A DNA stretch of 64,000 nt from the NCBI GenBank assembly GCA_034406715.1, contig CP137880.1:310001-374000 (forward strand), read 5' to 3'. The DNA comes from Rhodotorula mucilaginosa (Eukaryota; Basidiomycota; Microbotryomycetes; Sporidiobolales; Sporidiobolaceae). The notes under the pieces were generated by a model. It was not told the DNA's origin. It saw only the letters and a list, made by a program, of their open reading frames with translations, and did not search any database. Position 1 is the first letter of the stretch. Each line of letters begins with the position of its first letter. Of this stretch, positions 54,204 to 64,000 are shown one piece after another. The position numbers were made by a program, and so were the translations under genes.

Positions 54204-55383
54204 GCGGTTGTTCGTTGAATGACGATCTCGCGCTGCAAACAACCCGGGCCGTTGCCGCGCGGAGGAAGAGACAGCAGCAGCCTCGACGGTCCTGTAGGCT
54301 ACACGCTTGTGTACAGCTAGCGTTGGCGCGCACGGGTCAGTCTAGGGAGGAGAGCGCAAATGACCGCTTGCTCATAAGACTAGCGAGGCGGTGCAGTAAA
54401 AACCGCGCAAACATGGCCTCCATGACAAGACTACGGTTCATCTGAAGACGGGAATGCTGACTCAGCAAGTGAAATCTGACCAAGCTTCTTGCCCCGTAGC
54501 ATGCGCACTGTTTACGAGAGAAAGGCTACCCGGATTCCCCCTGTGCATTTCACCGAGATCGCCGTTGAGCTCCGAGATGGCGCGCAGCGCTTCCTCTCCT
54601 CTTCTTGCATGCGGCGTACGCAAAATTAGGAACAGTCCGTTGCGGCCGGGAAGGGAATCACATGCATGCTAGAGAGAAGACCGAAATCCCGGGAAAAGGG
54701 AAAGGAACCTCGACCTCCGAGCTGCTTTCCCCCGTGCTAGGCCAAAAGTTAAGCCGCCGCGCCACCGTACCGGCCGCGCGCCCATCATACTGTATGCATG
54801 CATACCGGCGAAGGCAAGATCTCCAAACGCTGCCGGAGAAGGGGTAGGAAGTCCGGCGACCGAGCAGTACATCGTCAACGGACGGCGAGACTCTCGACCC
54901 TCGAGCTGGACCCCTCGCTGCGGGTCCGGTAATGAAAAACCTTACCCCTGGCGTTCCCATATAGCTGGAGCCCGAGGCGGCCTCTCCTGCGTCCCAACCG
55001 CCCTCCGTTCAGCTCAGGAGCATTCTAGAATCCGACCATTCGCTCGCCTGATTGGCTACGTTGACCTGTGCTCCAACAACGGCTTCTTCATCACGATCAA
55101 ACGGCGCGGCTTCGGAACCGACGCTGAGTTTGTGCTACAGTATAGACTTCCGGCGTTCGCCCAAGTCGATCGGCCGGGGTATGTATAACCCGCCTGTTCT
55201 CGAAAGGCCTGCAGGTTCTCGACCGGCTCGCCGCAGTCCTTCTGACCGGTTCCGACACCACTGCCTAAGAACGCTGGCGAGGTTCCCCACCACGAACCGC
55301 TTCAATCCTGTTGCGCTTCTCTTGCTTCTATACGAAACGCTCCCCTTCAGAGCCCGTCTAGAATCGGGCGTCGCTCAAAAGAA
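54204..55383. other. Divergent promoter region of BRCT and HSF-like genes, 1.2 kb
   Basis: Contains an HSE-like palindrome (55023-55030), a 12-base palindrome TATGCATGCATA (54793-54804), and several CCCCT/AGGGG stress-element-like words (for example near 54840, 54905 and 54945). No gene recognised; the open frames here are short and lack domain patterns. Confidence 0.5.
55023..55030. promoter_or_regulatory. Heat shock element-like palindrome
   Basis: TTCTAGAA is the inverted nTTCnnGAAn core of a heat shock element, about 350 bases upstream of the HSF-like ATG. A related TCTAGAAT lies near 55360. A third GAA unit in the right phase is not obvious, so it is a minimal site. Confidence 0.4.
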
Positions 55384-56735
55384 ATGCTGGCGTCTTGCCC
55401 TGAACGACTTCATGTGCCGCAACGTCTTCCGCCCTCCCAGTCACTCCCTCTCCCGCGACACGAGGTGTCTGATCCTGCTCGGATCAAGCATGTCGCTCTC
55501 GGAACCTACGGGCTCCCGTCCCCGATCTCGCCGCCGCCGTCGTCGGGAGCGCACGACTTGTCTTCCGACGCTCTTCTCGCCTCTGCCGTCGTCAATCCCC
55601 GCATGGGGCCCTCCGCTCTCGACGTGACGCTGTCACCGCCACTCCCACTCGCGGAATTGGGCGATCCGTTCGAGTTGCTCCCGCCTCCGTGCATGGGTCT
55701 GCGAACTCCGCCGCGCACGTCCCAAGGATGGCGAGCAGATCTCGACGACGACCATAACGACGGTGATTTCGATGTCGACGGTTTCAGGGCGCCGGCTACA
55801 GGTCTGCTCTCGCCACCGGCGGATGCTTTCCTGGCTGACGCCGAAGTCGCCCTCGGTCTGGAAACGGGTCACCCGGAATCTCCCGCCAGCGTCTCGTCTG
55901 ACCTCGAATCGGTCGCGTACGAAGGACTTCGGATCTGCTTGGATTCGTCCGAGTATTGTGCAAACGTACTTTTCCAAGCGGAGAGGCAAGTGAAGGTGGA
56001 GGACTCTAAGGGAACCGCTCGCTCTCCTTCGCCACCGCCGCCTCCCTGCCAGCCGGAACCTCGGCAGCTTGATTCTCTCCTTGACCCCGCGGAGGAGGAA
56101 GACCGGAAACCCGAGCTCAGCGCTCCGAACGTTACTCGAGCAGGCGCGCGACCGCCGGACAATGTTACGGTACGTGTTCGGGGGCGCATTATCATCGCTT
56201 GATTGTCTCGTGCTGACCAGTTTCTGATCGGCTCCTCCCGCAGCCATTCATCTGGAAGCTCGTCAAGCTCCTCGAGAACGACGTCTACGCGCCCTGGATC
56301 CAGTGGGAAGAGCAAGGACGTCACATCCTGGTCGCTTTGAACCATCTTCGTTTCCTCGCCGTCCTCGGACTCTTTTTCGCGCATAGCTCGGTCAAGAGTT
56401 TCGTTCGGCAGTTACACGCAAGTTCTCATTCCCTCCTCGCTTATGTGATATCGTGCTGTGCGCTGATGTATCACCCACCACAGATCTATGGCTTCCGGCG
56501 TGTGCCTACTTCGCGGCTCCCAGACATTCTGCCGAGTCTCGGATCGACTACCACCGCCGGAGCGCCACGACCCGACTCGTACGCCGCTTTCCATCACCCA
56601 GACTTTGTACGGGCCAGTGCCTCTCATCAGCCCCGGATGCTGTCGCTGATGCGGCCCGGCGGCGGCGGTCAAACCTCCCGGACCTCAACGTCGACCCGAA
56701 ACACCCGAAGTCGCGCTGCTCGCACCGTATCATAG
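55384..56735 (+). CDS. HSF-type DNA-binding domain transcription factor
   Basis: Three exons (55384-56169, 56244-56417, 56484-56735), in phase, encode 403 residues. The first 262 residues are acidic and Pro/Ser-rich. The HSF domain starts at the beginning of exon 2 (PFIWKLVKLLENDVYAPWIQ), continues HLRFLAVLGLFFAHSSVKSF and crosses an intron to VRQLHIYGFRRVP. It ends with AFHHPDFVRA and MLSLMRP. The FVRQL-xYGF recognition helix is intact. Several usual positions differ: the HILVAL segment replaces F-V, LFFAHSS replaces the common YFKHSN, and the family Trp before HPxF is missing. There is no coiled-coil trimerisation region afterwards; the protein ends in a short basic tail. It could be an Sfl1- or Skn7-like regulator rather than classical Hsf1. 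The second intron is GC-AG. Confidence 0.85.
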
Positions 56736-56862
56736 ACTGTCCCATCATTGGAGAACGGTTTTGCATAGGATCATCCGAACATAGCATAGTTGTTGTCATC
56801 ATGATAAGCCGAGGAAAGGAAAAGCTCTGTGGGCTGTAGCGGATTTGCAACGAATACCTACA

Positions 56863-59254
56863 CTACTTGCGACCAAAGAGACTGAAGCCCCATCCGCGCT
56901 TGGTTGGCGTTGGCTGCTGCTCTTCCTGCTGTTGCTGAGGAGGAGACGACGCGTCTTCCTCCTCTTCCTCGTCCTCCTCACCCGCAGCTTGCGCAACAGT
57001 CTGGGACGAGTTGACACCTGGCTCAGTCGGAATGAGCAGGCCGGCTTTTACAGCGAGTGCGTCCATGTCGAAAGCCGTCACGTAGTTGTACGCGACGTCA
57101 AAGAACGGCACTTTTCTCTTCTTCTCGGCGGATGTCACTGCGCGGGGACGACCACCATCCGCGAGCGAGAGCCGAGCGATATCGAGACCTTCTTCTTCGT
57201 CGGCACCGACCCGTCCCCCCGTCGCGGCGAACCACTCGCGCGAGATGCGCTGATAATCCGCCTCGAGGTCCGCGTCGAGCGCATCGAAAGACGACGCGTC
57301 CAACGGCAGACGGTCCGCGACAAAGTCGTGCTCGGTCTCGTCGTCGTCGGCCGAGGACGTCGGGAGGTCGAAAGACTCGCTCAAGGCGGCGGCTGTCGCG
57401 CGAGCTTGGCGGGCATAGAGTTTGGCGCGGGAGTTCAGGGTCAGCGAAGAAGGGAACTGAGACGCGAGGGCGTAACCGCGGGAGAGGTATTGGCAGCTAT
57501 GAGGTACCGACGACTCAAAGTCAGTAATCAAAGTCACGCAAACGTAGAGACTCGGACTCCAGCGCACCGTTGTGCACGAATGTAGGCGATGCGGGCATCG
57601 ACGAGAGTAGCGAGCTCATCGTCCTGTTCGACGGCCTCCATGTCACGCATCGATTCGAAGCTGAGCAAGATGGTGTCAAACACCTTGACGAGACCGGGGT
57701 AGACCTTGGCCTGCAACCGCTTGATCTTGCCTTCCGCGACAGCCGGGTCCCGGCGTTCCGTCCGAGCGGTGTACGCCTCTTCGGCGTGGCGGATCTTGCG
57801 CTCTCGCGCTGCGAGCTTCGCGGCGGTCGAGGCGACGAGCAAGAGGTCTCGCTTGGCACGGACGGAGAGGAGGTGGTATTGGACGTATGTGTGGAAGGAA
57901 ACGAGGGCGCGCGACGACGCTTCGAAGCGAGCCGTGTTGCCTTTGCTCATCGCGATCTGGAGACAGGAAGCATTAGACGAGGGTCATGCCGACTCATGCC
58001 CCTTACCATGTGCAAAAAGAAACGAACCTTGTTGTCTTCGACAAGCTGTGCGGCGGTCGCTTCCGCCTCGCTGAGGACGAGCAGAGCCTTGTCGAAAGTG
58101 CCCATGCGCCGAGACCCAAGGATCTCCTTCTTTGACGTAGCTGGCTTTTTGCCCTCGGCGACCGCGCTGCCCTTGGAGTACGACGACGCGGCCTCGTCAG
58201 TCCTCAGGCTATCGAGGACACTCTGCACCTTGGCGGCGGCGGTGACGAGCTCGGCGTTGCGGATCGGGATTTCCTGCCCGCGCCAAACGATGTCGACCGT
58301 CTCCTTCTTGCTCGTCTGGCCGGCTTCGTCCAGGCGCTGTCGCAACTCGTCCCAAGACGGCACGAGCGAGGAGATCTCGGTCTTGGCGACTTGGCCTGCG
58401 ATGGTCGATACGCCGGTCGAAGTGTCCTTGCCGAGACGGTACGCGCAGAAGCGCAGCATCGGCTCGACCTCGTCGAGCATCTCATTCGCGAGTGCTTCCT
58501 CCGTTGCGGATCCGGCAGTCGAGGCGAGCTTGGCGAGGACCTCGTGAGCGACGCTGAGAACCTTGAGACCTTCCTCGTGCTTGCCGCGCTCAAAGGCGGC
58601 CGTTCCGGTCATGACGAGCGAGTAGGCATAGACCTGCGTCGTCTGAGACGCACTCAGGCGCGGGCGGATGTCGTCGTTCTGTGCGAGTTTGACGAGTTGC
58701 TTTGCGAGGGAAGCCGCCTTGACGAGCCGCTTCGCGACGTGGTGCTTGTTCCTCGAAGTCGCATCGTCGGCGTGGGCCTCTCTGAGCACGTGCGCCTGAG
58801 CCCAGCAACGTTCGGCGTCAAAGAGCAGAATCTGAAGAGACCTGACGGGGACCGCAACGGATCATCAGTCGCTGTCAACCCTCCCGGAGGTCGATCAGAG
58901 ACTCACTTTGGACCCGTGATCTTGTCTGCAGTGAGATCCTTCTTCTCGTACTTGCGCGACTTGCCTGCCTTTTGCGAGAGGCCGGCAGCCTTGCGGAGGT
59001 GGTGCACCTTGGCGACGCAGTGAGACCTGCCAATCACCGTCTCAGTTGCTGCTTGGGATTGCGTACAGGGCGTGGAGAGCTCACTTGTAGCGAGCATAGT
59101 CCTGGTGCCGCAGTCCGTACGTAGCGCGGGCGTTCGAGACGAGTTGCAACACTGCCGACGACGAGCCGAATCAGTCAAGATGCCCGCCGCGTGAGTATAG
59201 AGCATGAGCAGGCGACTCACGCGGGAAGTCGATCATCCCTTTCGAGTCTGCCAT
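56863..59254 (-). CDS. SRP68: Signal recognition particle subunit SRP68
   Basis: RNA-binding SRP subunit that works with SRP72 in co-translational targeting to the ER. The ATG is at 59252-59254 (MADSKGMIDFP). In-phase joins across two short introns give LLQLVSNARATYGLRHQDYA followed by RYRSHCVAKVHHLRKAAGL, the diagnostic SRP68 N-terminal RNA-binding segment. Helical repeat regions follow (LFDAERCWAQAHVLREAHAD, MLDEVEPMLRFCAYRLGKD, YPGLVKVFDTILLSFESM). The C-terminus has KVPFFDVAYNYVTAFDM, the segment that contacts SRP72. The tail is acidic and Gln-rich and ends KRGWGFSLFGRK. At least five introns. Its 3' end converges with the HSF-like gene at 127 bases. Confidence 0.92.
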
Positions 59255-59644
59255 CTCGGGCGTTCACGATATGTGGCAGCGGTGAAGTCTGAGGGAGAAG
59301 GAAGCAGTCCCCTCTCTCGCTCTCCTTCGACGCTGATCAAGTCTTGAGTCTGTCCCCATATCAAAGCAAGCAGAGTCTGCACTGACTGATGCACAACAAT
59401 TGCACTTCCTATAGTTTTTTCGAGGGGTGAGAGGAGAAGCCGAATGCGACAAGTTTGTAGAGATGGGGTGGGAAAGTCACGACAAGGGCTAAAAGGAGAG
59501 GTGTGGAAAAGATATATATAAAGCGGGGAGGGAAGGCAAGGCGCGGTGCGAAAGACCACAAGCAGGAGATGCATAGCGCTCGAGGCGGATGAAGATTGTC
59601 GGCAGGAGAGACGAAGTGAGGAGGAGGAGGGGGAAGGAACCGCA
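59255..59644. other. SRP68 promoter and 3' region of the zf-4CXXC_R1 gene
   Basis: Tandem minus-strand spacer. It contains a TATA-like run at about 59511-59522. No gene recognised. Confidence 0.45.
59511..59522 (-). promoter_or_regulatory. TATA-like element upstream of SRP68
   Basis: GATATATATAAA on the plus strand (TTTATATATATC on the minus strand), about 260 bases upstream of the SRP68 ATG. Confidence 0.35.
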
Positions 59645-62600
59645 TCAGAACGCTTCGATCTCGGTATCGCGCTCGTCCATCCACGTATCCTCCGAATGCG
59701 AATGGAGAGGAACGGCCAGTCCCGTTGCGCCGACGACGACGTCGAGGTCTTCGAGTCCGCGGAGCGCGCCCGAAGCGAGTAGACCGCGCGTTGGCGTCCG
59801 TGGGATCGCGATCGCCGAACCACCATGCTGCTGCGGCGGCGTGAGTCCGCCTCCCGCGACGGCGGCAGCAAAGAGCGGGTACTCGTCCACGAGTGCAGGC
59901 GAAGGTGGCGAGTCGGCGTCGACCGGAGGGTGGGAAGCGCGACGACCGCCGCCACAGAGCGGATCCTCGCCGAACGAGTTGGACGCCGAAGTCGAAGGGG
60001 CGGTCGAGATCGAATCGGCAACCGAAGCGGGCGTCCACAAATCATCGATCGGCGAGTCGGTATCAAAGTCGGTCGTCTCGGCGGCGGCGGCAGAGACGCG
60101 GAACGAGACTTCGAATCCAAACTGTGCTGCTCGGTCCGTGATCGGTTCGGACTTGACAGCGCCCGTCAAGTGCGCCTCGACCGCCTCGTCGTCGGCATCA
60201 TCGTCGTGGCAAGCCGGACTGCCGATGAACAATTGGGCTTCGGCGCCGTCACGAGCGGTCGGCTTGAAGGCCTTGCCGGGGTCGACCTGTTCCTGCGCGG
60301 CGAGAGCTTCGAGGCGGCGTTTCGCTTCAAGTTCGTGTGCCTGATAGTCGATGGTACCGCCTTCGGTACTGTCGTGTTTGCCGACCTCGGTGGATGAAGA
60401 CGGAATCGGTTCCGAGTCGATCTGCATGGCGTCCGAGCCGCCTGCCTTGGGCGCCGTCGGAGAAGACGTCGCAGAATGACCGGTCGTCAACGCCGCCTGC
60501 AGAGCAGCGCCGATACCCCCAGACGATCCTTCGCCACGAGAGGGAGAACCGATGACACTGCCGACAGCGGCGCGAACGGCGTCCAGCAGCGCGAAAGCCA
60601 ACTTGACATCCTTGGCGGATCGGTTCTCCGAGCTGGGGGTGGTGGCGGCGGCGTCGGTGGCGGCAGCAGCATTCTCGTGCGGCGGCGCAGGCGTTCCTTC
60701 CGACGGTCGCAGAGTCTCGTACGGCGGCGGACGGTCCTCCTTACTCTTTGGCGGAGACACTTTCGCTGCCGGGTCGGCAGGCAAGGAATTCGATCGCTTG
60801 AGCGGCGGTGGCGAAAAGAGCTGGAACGGGTCGCAAGGCGAGACCGAACGGGTCGTCTGCGGCAGTGACGGCGACGGCGGCGGTGGCGGCGCGTCAGACT
60901 GCTCCTTCTTGACGGTCACGGTTTCCGAGTCGGTCGTCGGAGGCACCGTCGCGGTCTCGTTGATCGGACCAGCTGCTGCGGCGGCCGCCATCGCTCGCCG
61001 TTTCCGCCTCTCGGGGCCTTCAATCCACCTCACGCTCCTGCGCGGCCTCTGATGATTCCCAGCGTCGAGCAACTCGTGCGCGGCGACCACGCCCGTGAAC
61101 GCTTCACCGAACGCGAGCGGTTCTCCGCCCGACTCGGCGCCGTCGCCATCTGCGGGTTCGATGCCGAGGTTCCGCTCGAGGCCGGCCAGGACCGGTAACG
61201 GCTGTTCGACGACCGGTTTCGCCGCAGCAGCTGCGTCCGCCTCGGCGAAATCGACGTCCGAGTCGGCATCGTCCCCGGACGAGTACGCCGAACCGTCACA
61301 GTCGCTCGCGCTCGAAAGATCCGAGCGCCACCTCCGTTGCGCCTTCCGACTCGGCGCAAACATGTCGATCGAGAGTCGACCAATCCCGCCATTTGCGCGA
61401 GAAGCAGCGGCACCATTCCCGCCTCCACCACCACGACGACGAGATGTCGCTGTCGTGAGGGCAGCCGCAGCAGCGAAGGAAGCCGGACCGGGAGAGGCGG
61501 ACCGATCGACCAACCCCGCCGCTGCCGAAGTGGCAAAATCGACGGCATAGTCATCGAACGCCGTACTCGGTCGCTTGGTCCGACGGGGTCGAGTCGAACC
61601 CGTAGTCGGTGCCGGTTCAAGAGCGGTAGCAGGGTTTGGTGCACTCGCAAAGATCGAGACGGTTGTATAGCGCGAGTAGTCATCGGCGGCGGCGGCGGTG
61701 GGTGGCGCTTGTGTCGTCGCGGGGGTCGTCGGGGCTGCTCGACTCCGTGCTCCACCGGCGGCGGCGGCGGCGGAAGAGCGTCGACGACTGGCAGGCTTGT
61801 TCTGTCGGATCGGCATTGGTTTCGGAAGCGGTTTCGGTACGGCGGCGAAGGCGGTGGCGGCGGCGGGAGGTGCAGAAGGAAACGTGACTGGGTTTCCGCG
61901 GTCGTAAGTCAAAGTCAACGAGCTGCGGCGCTGGGCGATCAGAATTGCTTCGTCGTCGGCCGGGGTCGAAGCCTGAGCCTGAACCTGAGCCTGAGCAGGT
62001 GTTGGCTGTTCGGTAGTGGCGCCACCTGTCCGCGCTCCAGCGCTCGTCGTCTCTTTCGAAGCGACCGCATCGCCAATGAGCATCCTCGACACGTCCTCGT
62101 CGTCATCGGACGAGTCAGTGCCGCCCTCCTGAGGAGAAGGCGACGGCGCCGCCCACCCAGCTCCGCTCGGCGTCCACAAATCGACCGCGACGTTCCCGCT
62201 CTCGCGCGCCTTCTTCTTCCGTTCCCGCTTGTCCGCCTTGCTCTCCGTCGGGGCCGTCGTCGTCGTCGTCGGCTCGGTGGCGGTCGCAGTGGTGGCCGGA
62301 ACCGAGAGTTTGATCACGACGTTGCCGTCGACTTTTGTCTTTCGATTGTCGCGGGGAAGACCTTTTCGTTTCCGCTTGCAGCTGGCGCAGAGGCAGGCGT
62401 CGTGGCACACGGGGCAGGCGAACGAGACTCCAGGTTCGAACTGGGCGTTGGGCGTAAAGGCGAGGTAGCTGCACGGTGATAATTGAAGTCAGCTTCCCCG
62501 CCGAGTCACCCGGAGCTGAAAACGGACACGCACAATTTCTCGACGCAGCCCTTGCACCACACGGTCCGGCACGTCGGCGCATTCTCGCACGTCATCCGCG

Positions 62601-63781
62601 GCCTGTCTGTCTGACTCTTGTGGTGATGGCAGACGCGGTTCAACCCGTCCCGGCCAGCCTTGTAGCCCTTGCGGGATGCAGTCCGGTCGATCGACGCCCC
62701 GCGTGCAGGAGTGCCTGCTGTCGAGCCGGGTGGCGTGTCGAGCTCGATGACCGACGAAGGGGCTGCATGTGCAGTCGGCACTGCCGTGACGATCGACTGT
62801 GCTGGTCCGGCCGCGGCAGGGGCGGATAAAATCGCCGGCGATGCGGAGCGCGACGAGGCTTCCGAGGTTGCGCCGGACGAGTCGAGGATGATCACGGGCG
62901 GCGAAGCGGACGATACGGGGGTCGGTAGTAGAGCCTGTTCAAGCCGCTGGAGAGAGTCAGCTTGCATCATACGAGGGGGAAATGGCACGGACTCACGGGT
63001 GGAGGTCCGGATCGTTTCGGCGCTTTGAGGACGATCTTGAGCGAGCCAGTCCTGGTCTTGGGGGACATGTTGGTCTGTTCAGATGTGATACCAGAGCATG
63101 CAGCGCAAGCAGGGGCACAGCCGAGGGGTGATACGTGGTCAGCTCGGAGAATTCTCTTTATCGTTGATCGAAGCTAAGAGCCGATCTCGCGCGACCTGGA
63201 AGAGGCGAGACGGTGTACGTACGGGTGTAGACCTGGTGGTTCTCCCACTGCGAGTCCCGTACGAGGCCCCTTGCTCCGACTGCGGCTCTGGCGAGTCGTG
63301 GTGAAGCCACGGCAGCGCCGCCTTTGTCGGCGGATCGGGAACTGGCGCCGATCCGGATGAGTCGGCTCGCCGCGACGGCTGCACGCAGGGCGGGTGGGAC
63401 AAGGTCAGCGGGTGCATAGGACAGATTGAAGGTACCAATGGCTGGTCCACTCACGGCAGGGGCGAGCGGTGGCGGAGGATCCGAGGGCGAGGCTCGCTTC
63501 TTGCGTGCGGCGGCCATCGCCGGTTCCCGTTTCACCGTCGGCGGCCTCGTGCGAGCGCGGAACTGACAGCCACAGGTGCAGGTACTCGCGTGTGGCAGTG
63601 CCAGGCACTCCTCTGCCGCGCACGGTGCGAGTGAGAGCGCAGGCGACGAGGGTGCGGGGCGGTGCGTCGACGCTGCCGAGGCGCGAAGAGGAGCGGCGGC
63701 GCAGTCGGGCGACCGGTTCGACGGCGGGAGCTGGAAGGGCAAGTCGAGATCGCTCAAGTCGAGTCGAGCCAGGCTGCTCAT
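59645..63781 (-). CDS. zf-4CXXC_R1 domain nuclear protein, long low-complexity C-terminus
   Basis: ATG at 63779-63781 (MSSLARLDLSDLDLPFQLP); a second candidate start is the MSPKTRTGSLKIVLKAPKR exon near 63070. Exons up to the zinc-binding region join in phase, using a donor at 63454 (gtgagt), one near 63220 (gtacgt) and one near 62534 (gtgcgt). The zf-4CXXC_R1 domain reads NRVCHHHKSQTDRPRMTCEN, CRTVWCKGCVEK, YLAFTPNAQFEPGVSFACPV and CHDACLCASCKRKRKGL. This family includes the monoamine-oxidase repressor R1 (CDCA7-like) zinc finger proteins, linked to chromatin and DNA binding. Here the first pair is C-H-H-H rather than the usual CxxC. The last 880 residues are Ala/Thr/Ser/Pro-rich with acidic patches (SSDDDEDVSRM, SGDDADSDVDFAEADAAAAA) and basic clusters (RPRRSVRWIEGPERRKRR). 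Function beyond nuclear chromatin binding is unknown. Confidence 0.8.
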
Positions 63782-64000
63782 CGACCCGCCGTGCCCATAG
63801 TCGGTCACTCGGAGAAGCAGCAAGACTTTTTTCGGCGAAGAGAGCGGCGCGGAAATCTTTTCTCCCTCCCCCAGTCCGAATCAGAATCACACACGGGAAA
63901 CGACGTTACACAACATCCAAAAGCTAGGCAGAGAGAGAGAGAGAGGCATAGATCTCCAGGGCAAGATCAGGAGAGGTATTATAGAGGAGAAAGATATCGG
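63782..64000. other. Upstream region of the zf-4CXXC_R1 gene
   Basis: Partial promoter at the right edge, with an (AG)n run at 63930-63946. Nothing else recognised. Confidence 0.45.
63930..63946. repeat. (AG)n simple repeat
   Basis: About eight AG repeats upstream of the zf-4CXXC_R1 gene. Confidence 0.75.

Noticed and set aside
54793-54804. Perfect palindrome TATGCATGCATA as a protein-binding operator
   Set aside because: Twelve-base palindromes occur by chance in 64 kb and there is no second copy or known factor to support it.
1-64000. Secondary metabolite, mating-type or defence gene cluster
   Set aside because: Neighbouring genes belong to unrelated housekeeping functions; no synthase, pheromone, receptor or toxin-type gene was recognised.

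Overview
The window looks like nuclear DNA from a high-GC basidiomycete yeast, most like the red yeasts of the Microbotryomycetes (Rhodotorula/Sporobolomyces type). That placement is an inference. It rests on tight gene packing, many short introns (about 55-80 bases, almost all GT-AG), high GC, and a mixture of basidiomycete-type families: a GPI-anchored chitin deacetylase, expanded F-box-like proteins and a zf-4CXXC_R1 protein. I recognise 24 protein-coding loci, one of them a truncated copy. I recognise no tRNA, rRNA, CRISPR array, transposon or viral element.

Layout from left to right. 0.2-4.5 kb (+): a SPO22/ZIP4-like meiotic TPR protein. 5.0-7.3 kb (-): a secreted chitin deacetylase. 8.9-12.7 kb (+): a large coiled-coil, low-complexity protein. 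12.8-17.8 kb (-): a tandem array of three F-box-like paralogues. 18.0-20.5 kb (-): an MFS transporter. 21.4-22.3 kb (+): the TRAPP subunit TRS31. 22.5-29.0 kb (-): a duplicated block holding a complete Lnt-like membrane nitrilase-fold gene, a chimeric gene, and a complete DUF1771-Smr gene. 29.3-31.2 kb (+): an AP-1-like bZIP factor. 31.6-35.2 kb (-): UTP12/DIP2 of the SSU processome. 35.7-36.2 kb (-): ribosomal protein eS26. 37.3-40.7 kb (-): a complete PUB1/TIA-1-like RNA-binding gene and, next to it, a very similar 5'-truncated copy. 41.1-42.2 kb (+): a small coiled-coil nuclear-type protein. 42.6-44.5 kb (-): a DUF218 protein. 44.8-48.8 kb (+): AVL9. 49.0-51.1 kb (+): an ASNSD1-type asparagine-synthetase-like protein. 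51.3-54.2 kb (-): a BRCT protein. 55.4-56.7 kb (+): an HSF-domain transcription factor. 56.9-59.3 kb (-): SRP68. 59.6-63.8 kb (-): a zf-4CXXC_R1 protein.

Most genes are unrelated housekeeping functions: ribosome assembly (UTP12, eS26), secretion (SRP68, TRS31, AVL9), gene control (bZIP, HSF-like, zf-4CXXC_R1), and meiosis or genome maintenance (SPO22-like, BRCT). There is no single pathway cluster.

The most notable structure is at 22.5-29.0 kb. A Smr-Lnt gene pair appears to have been tandemly duplicated. A deletion then fused the membrane half of one Lnt copy to the Smr half of the next copy. The resulting six-exon gene is open and in phase at every junction, and encodes a predicted 475-residue membrane-DUF1771-Smr protein. 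A second recent duplication, with signs of a sharp conversion-like boundary, lies at the PUB1 locus. The HSF-like gene carries a GC-AG intron inside its DNA-binding domain and an HSE-like palindrome upstream.
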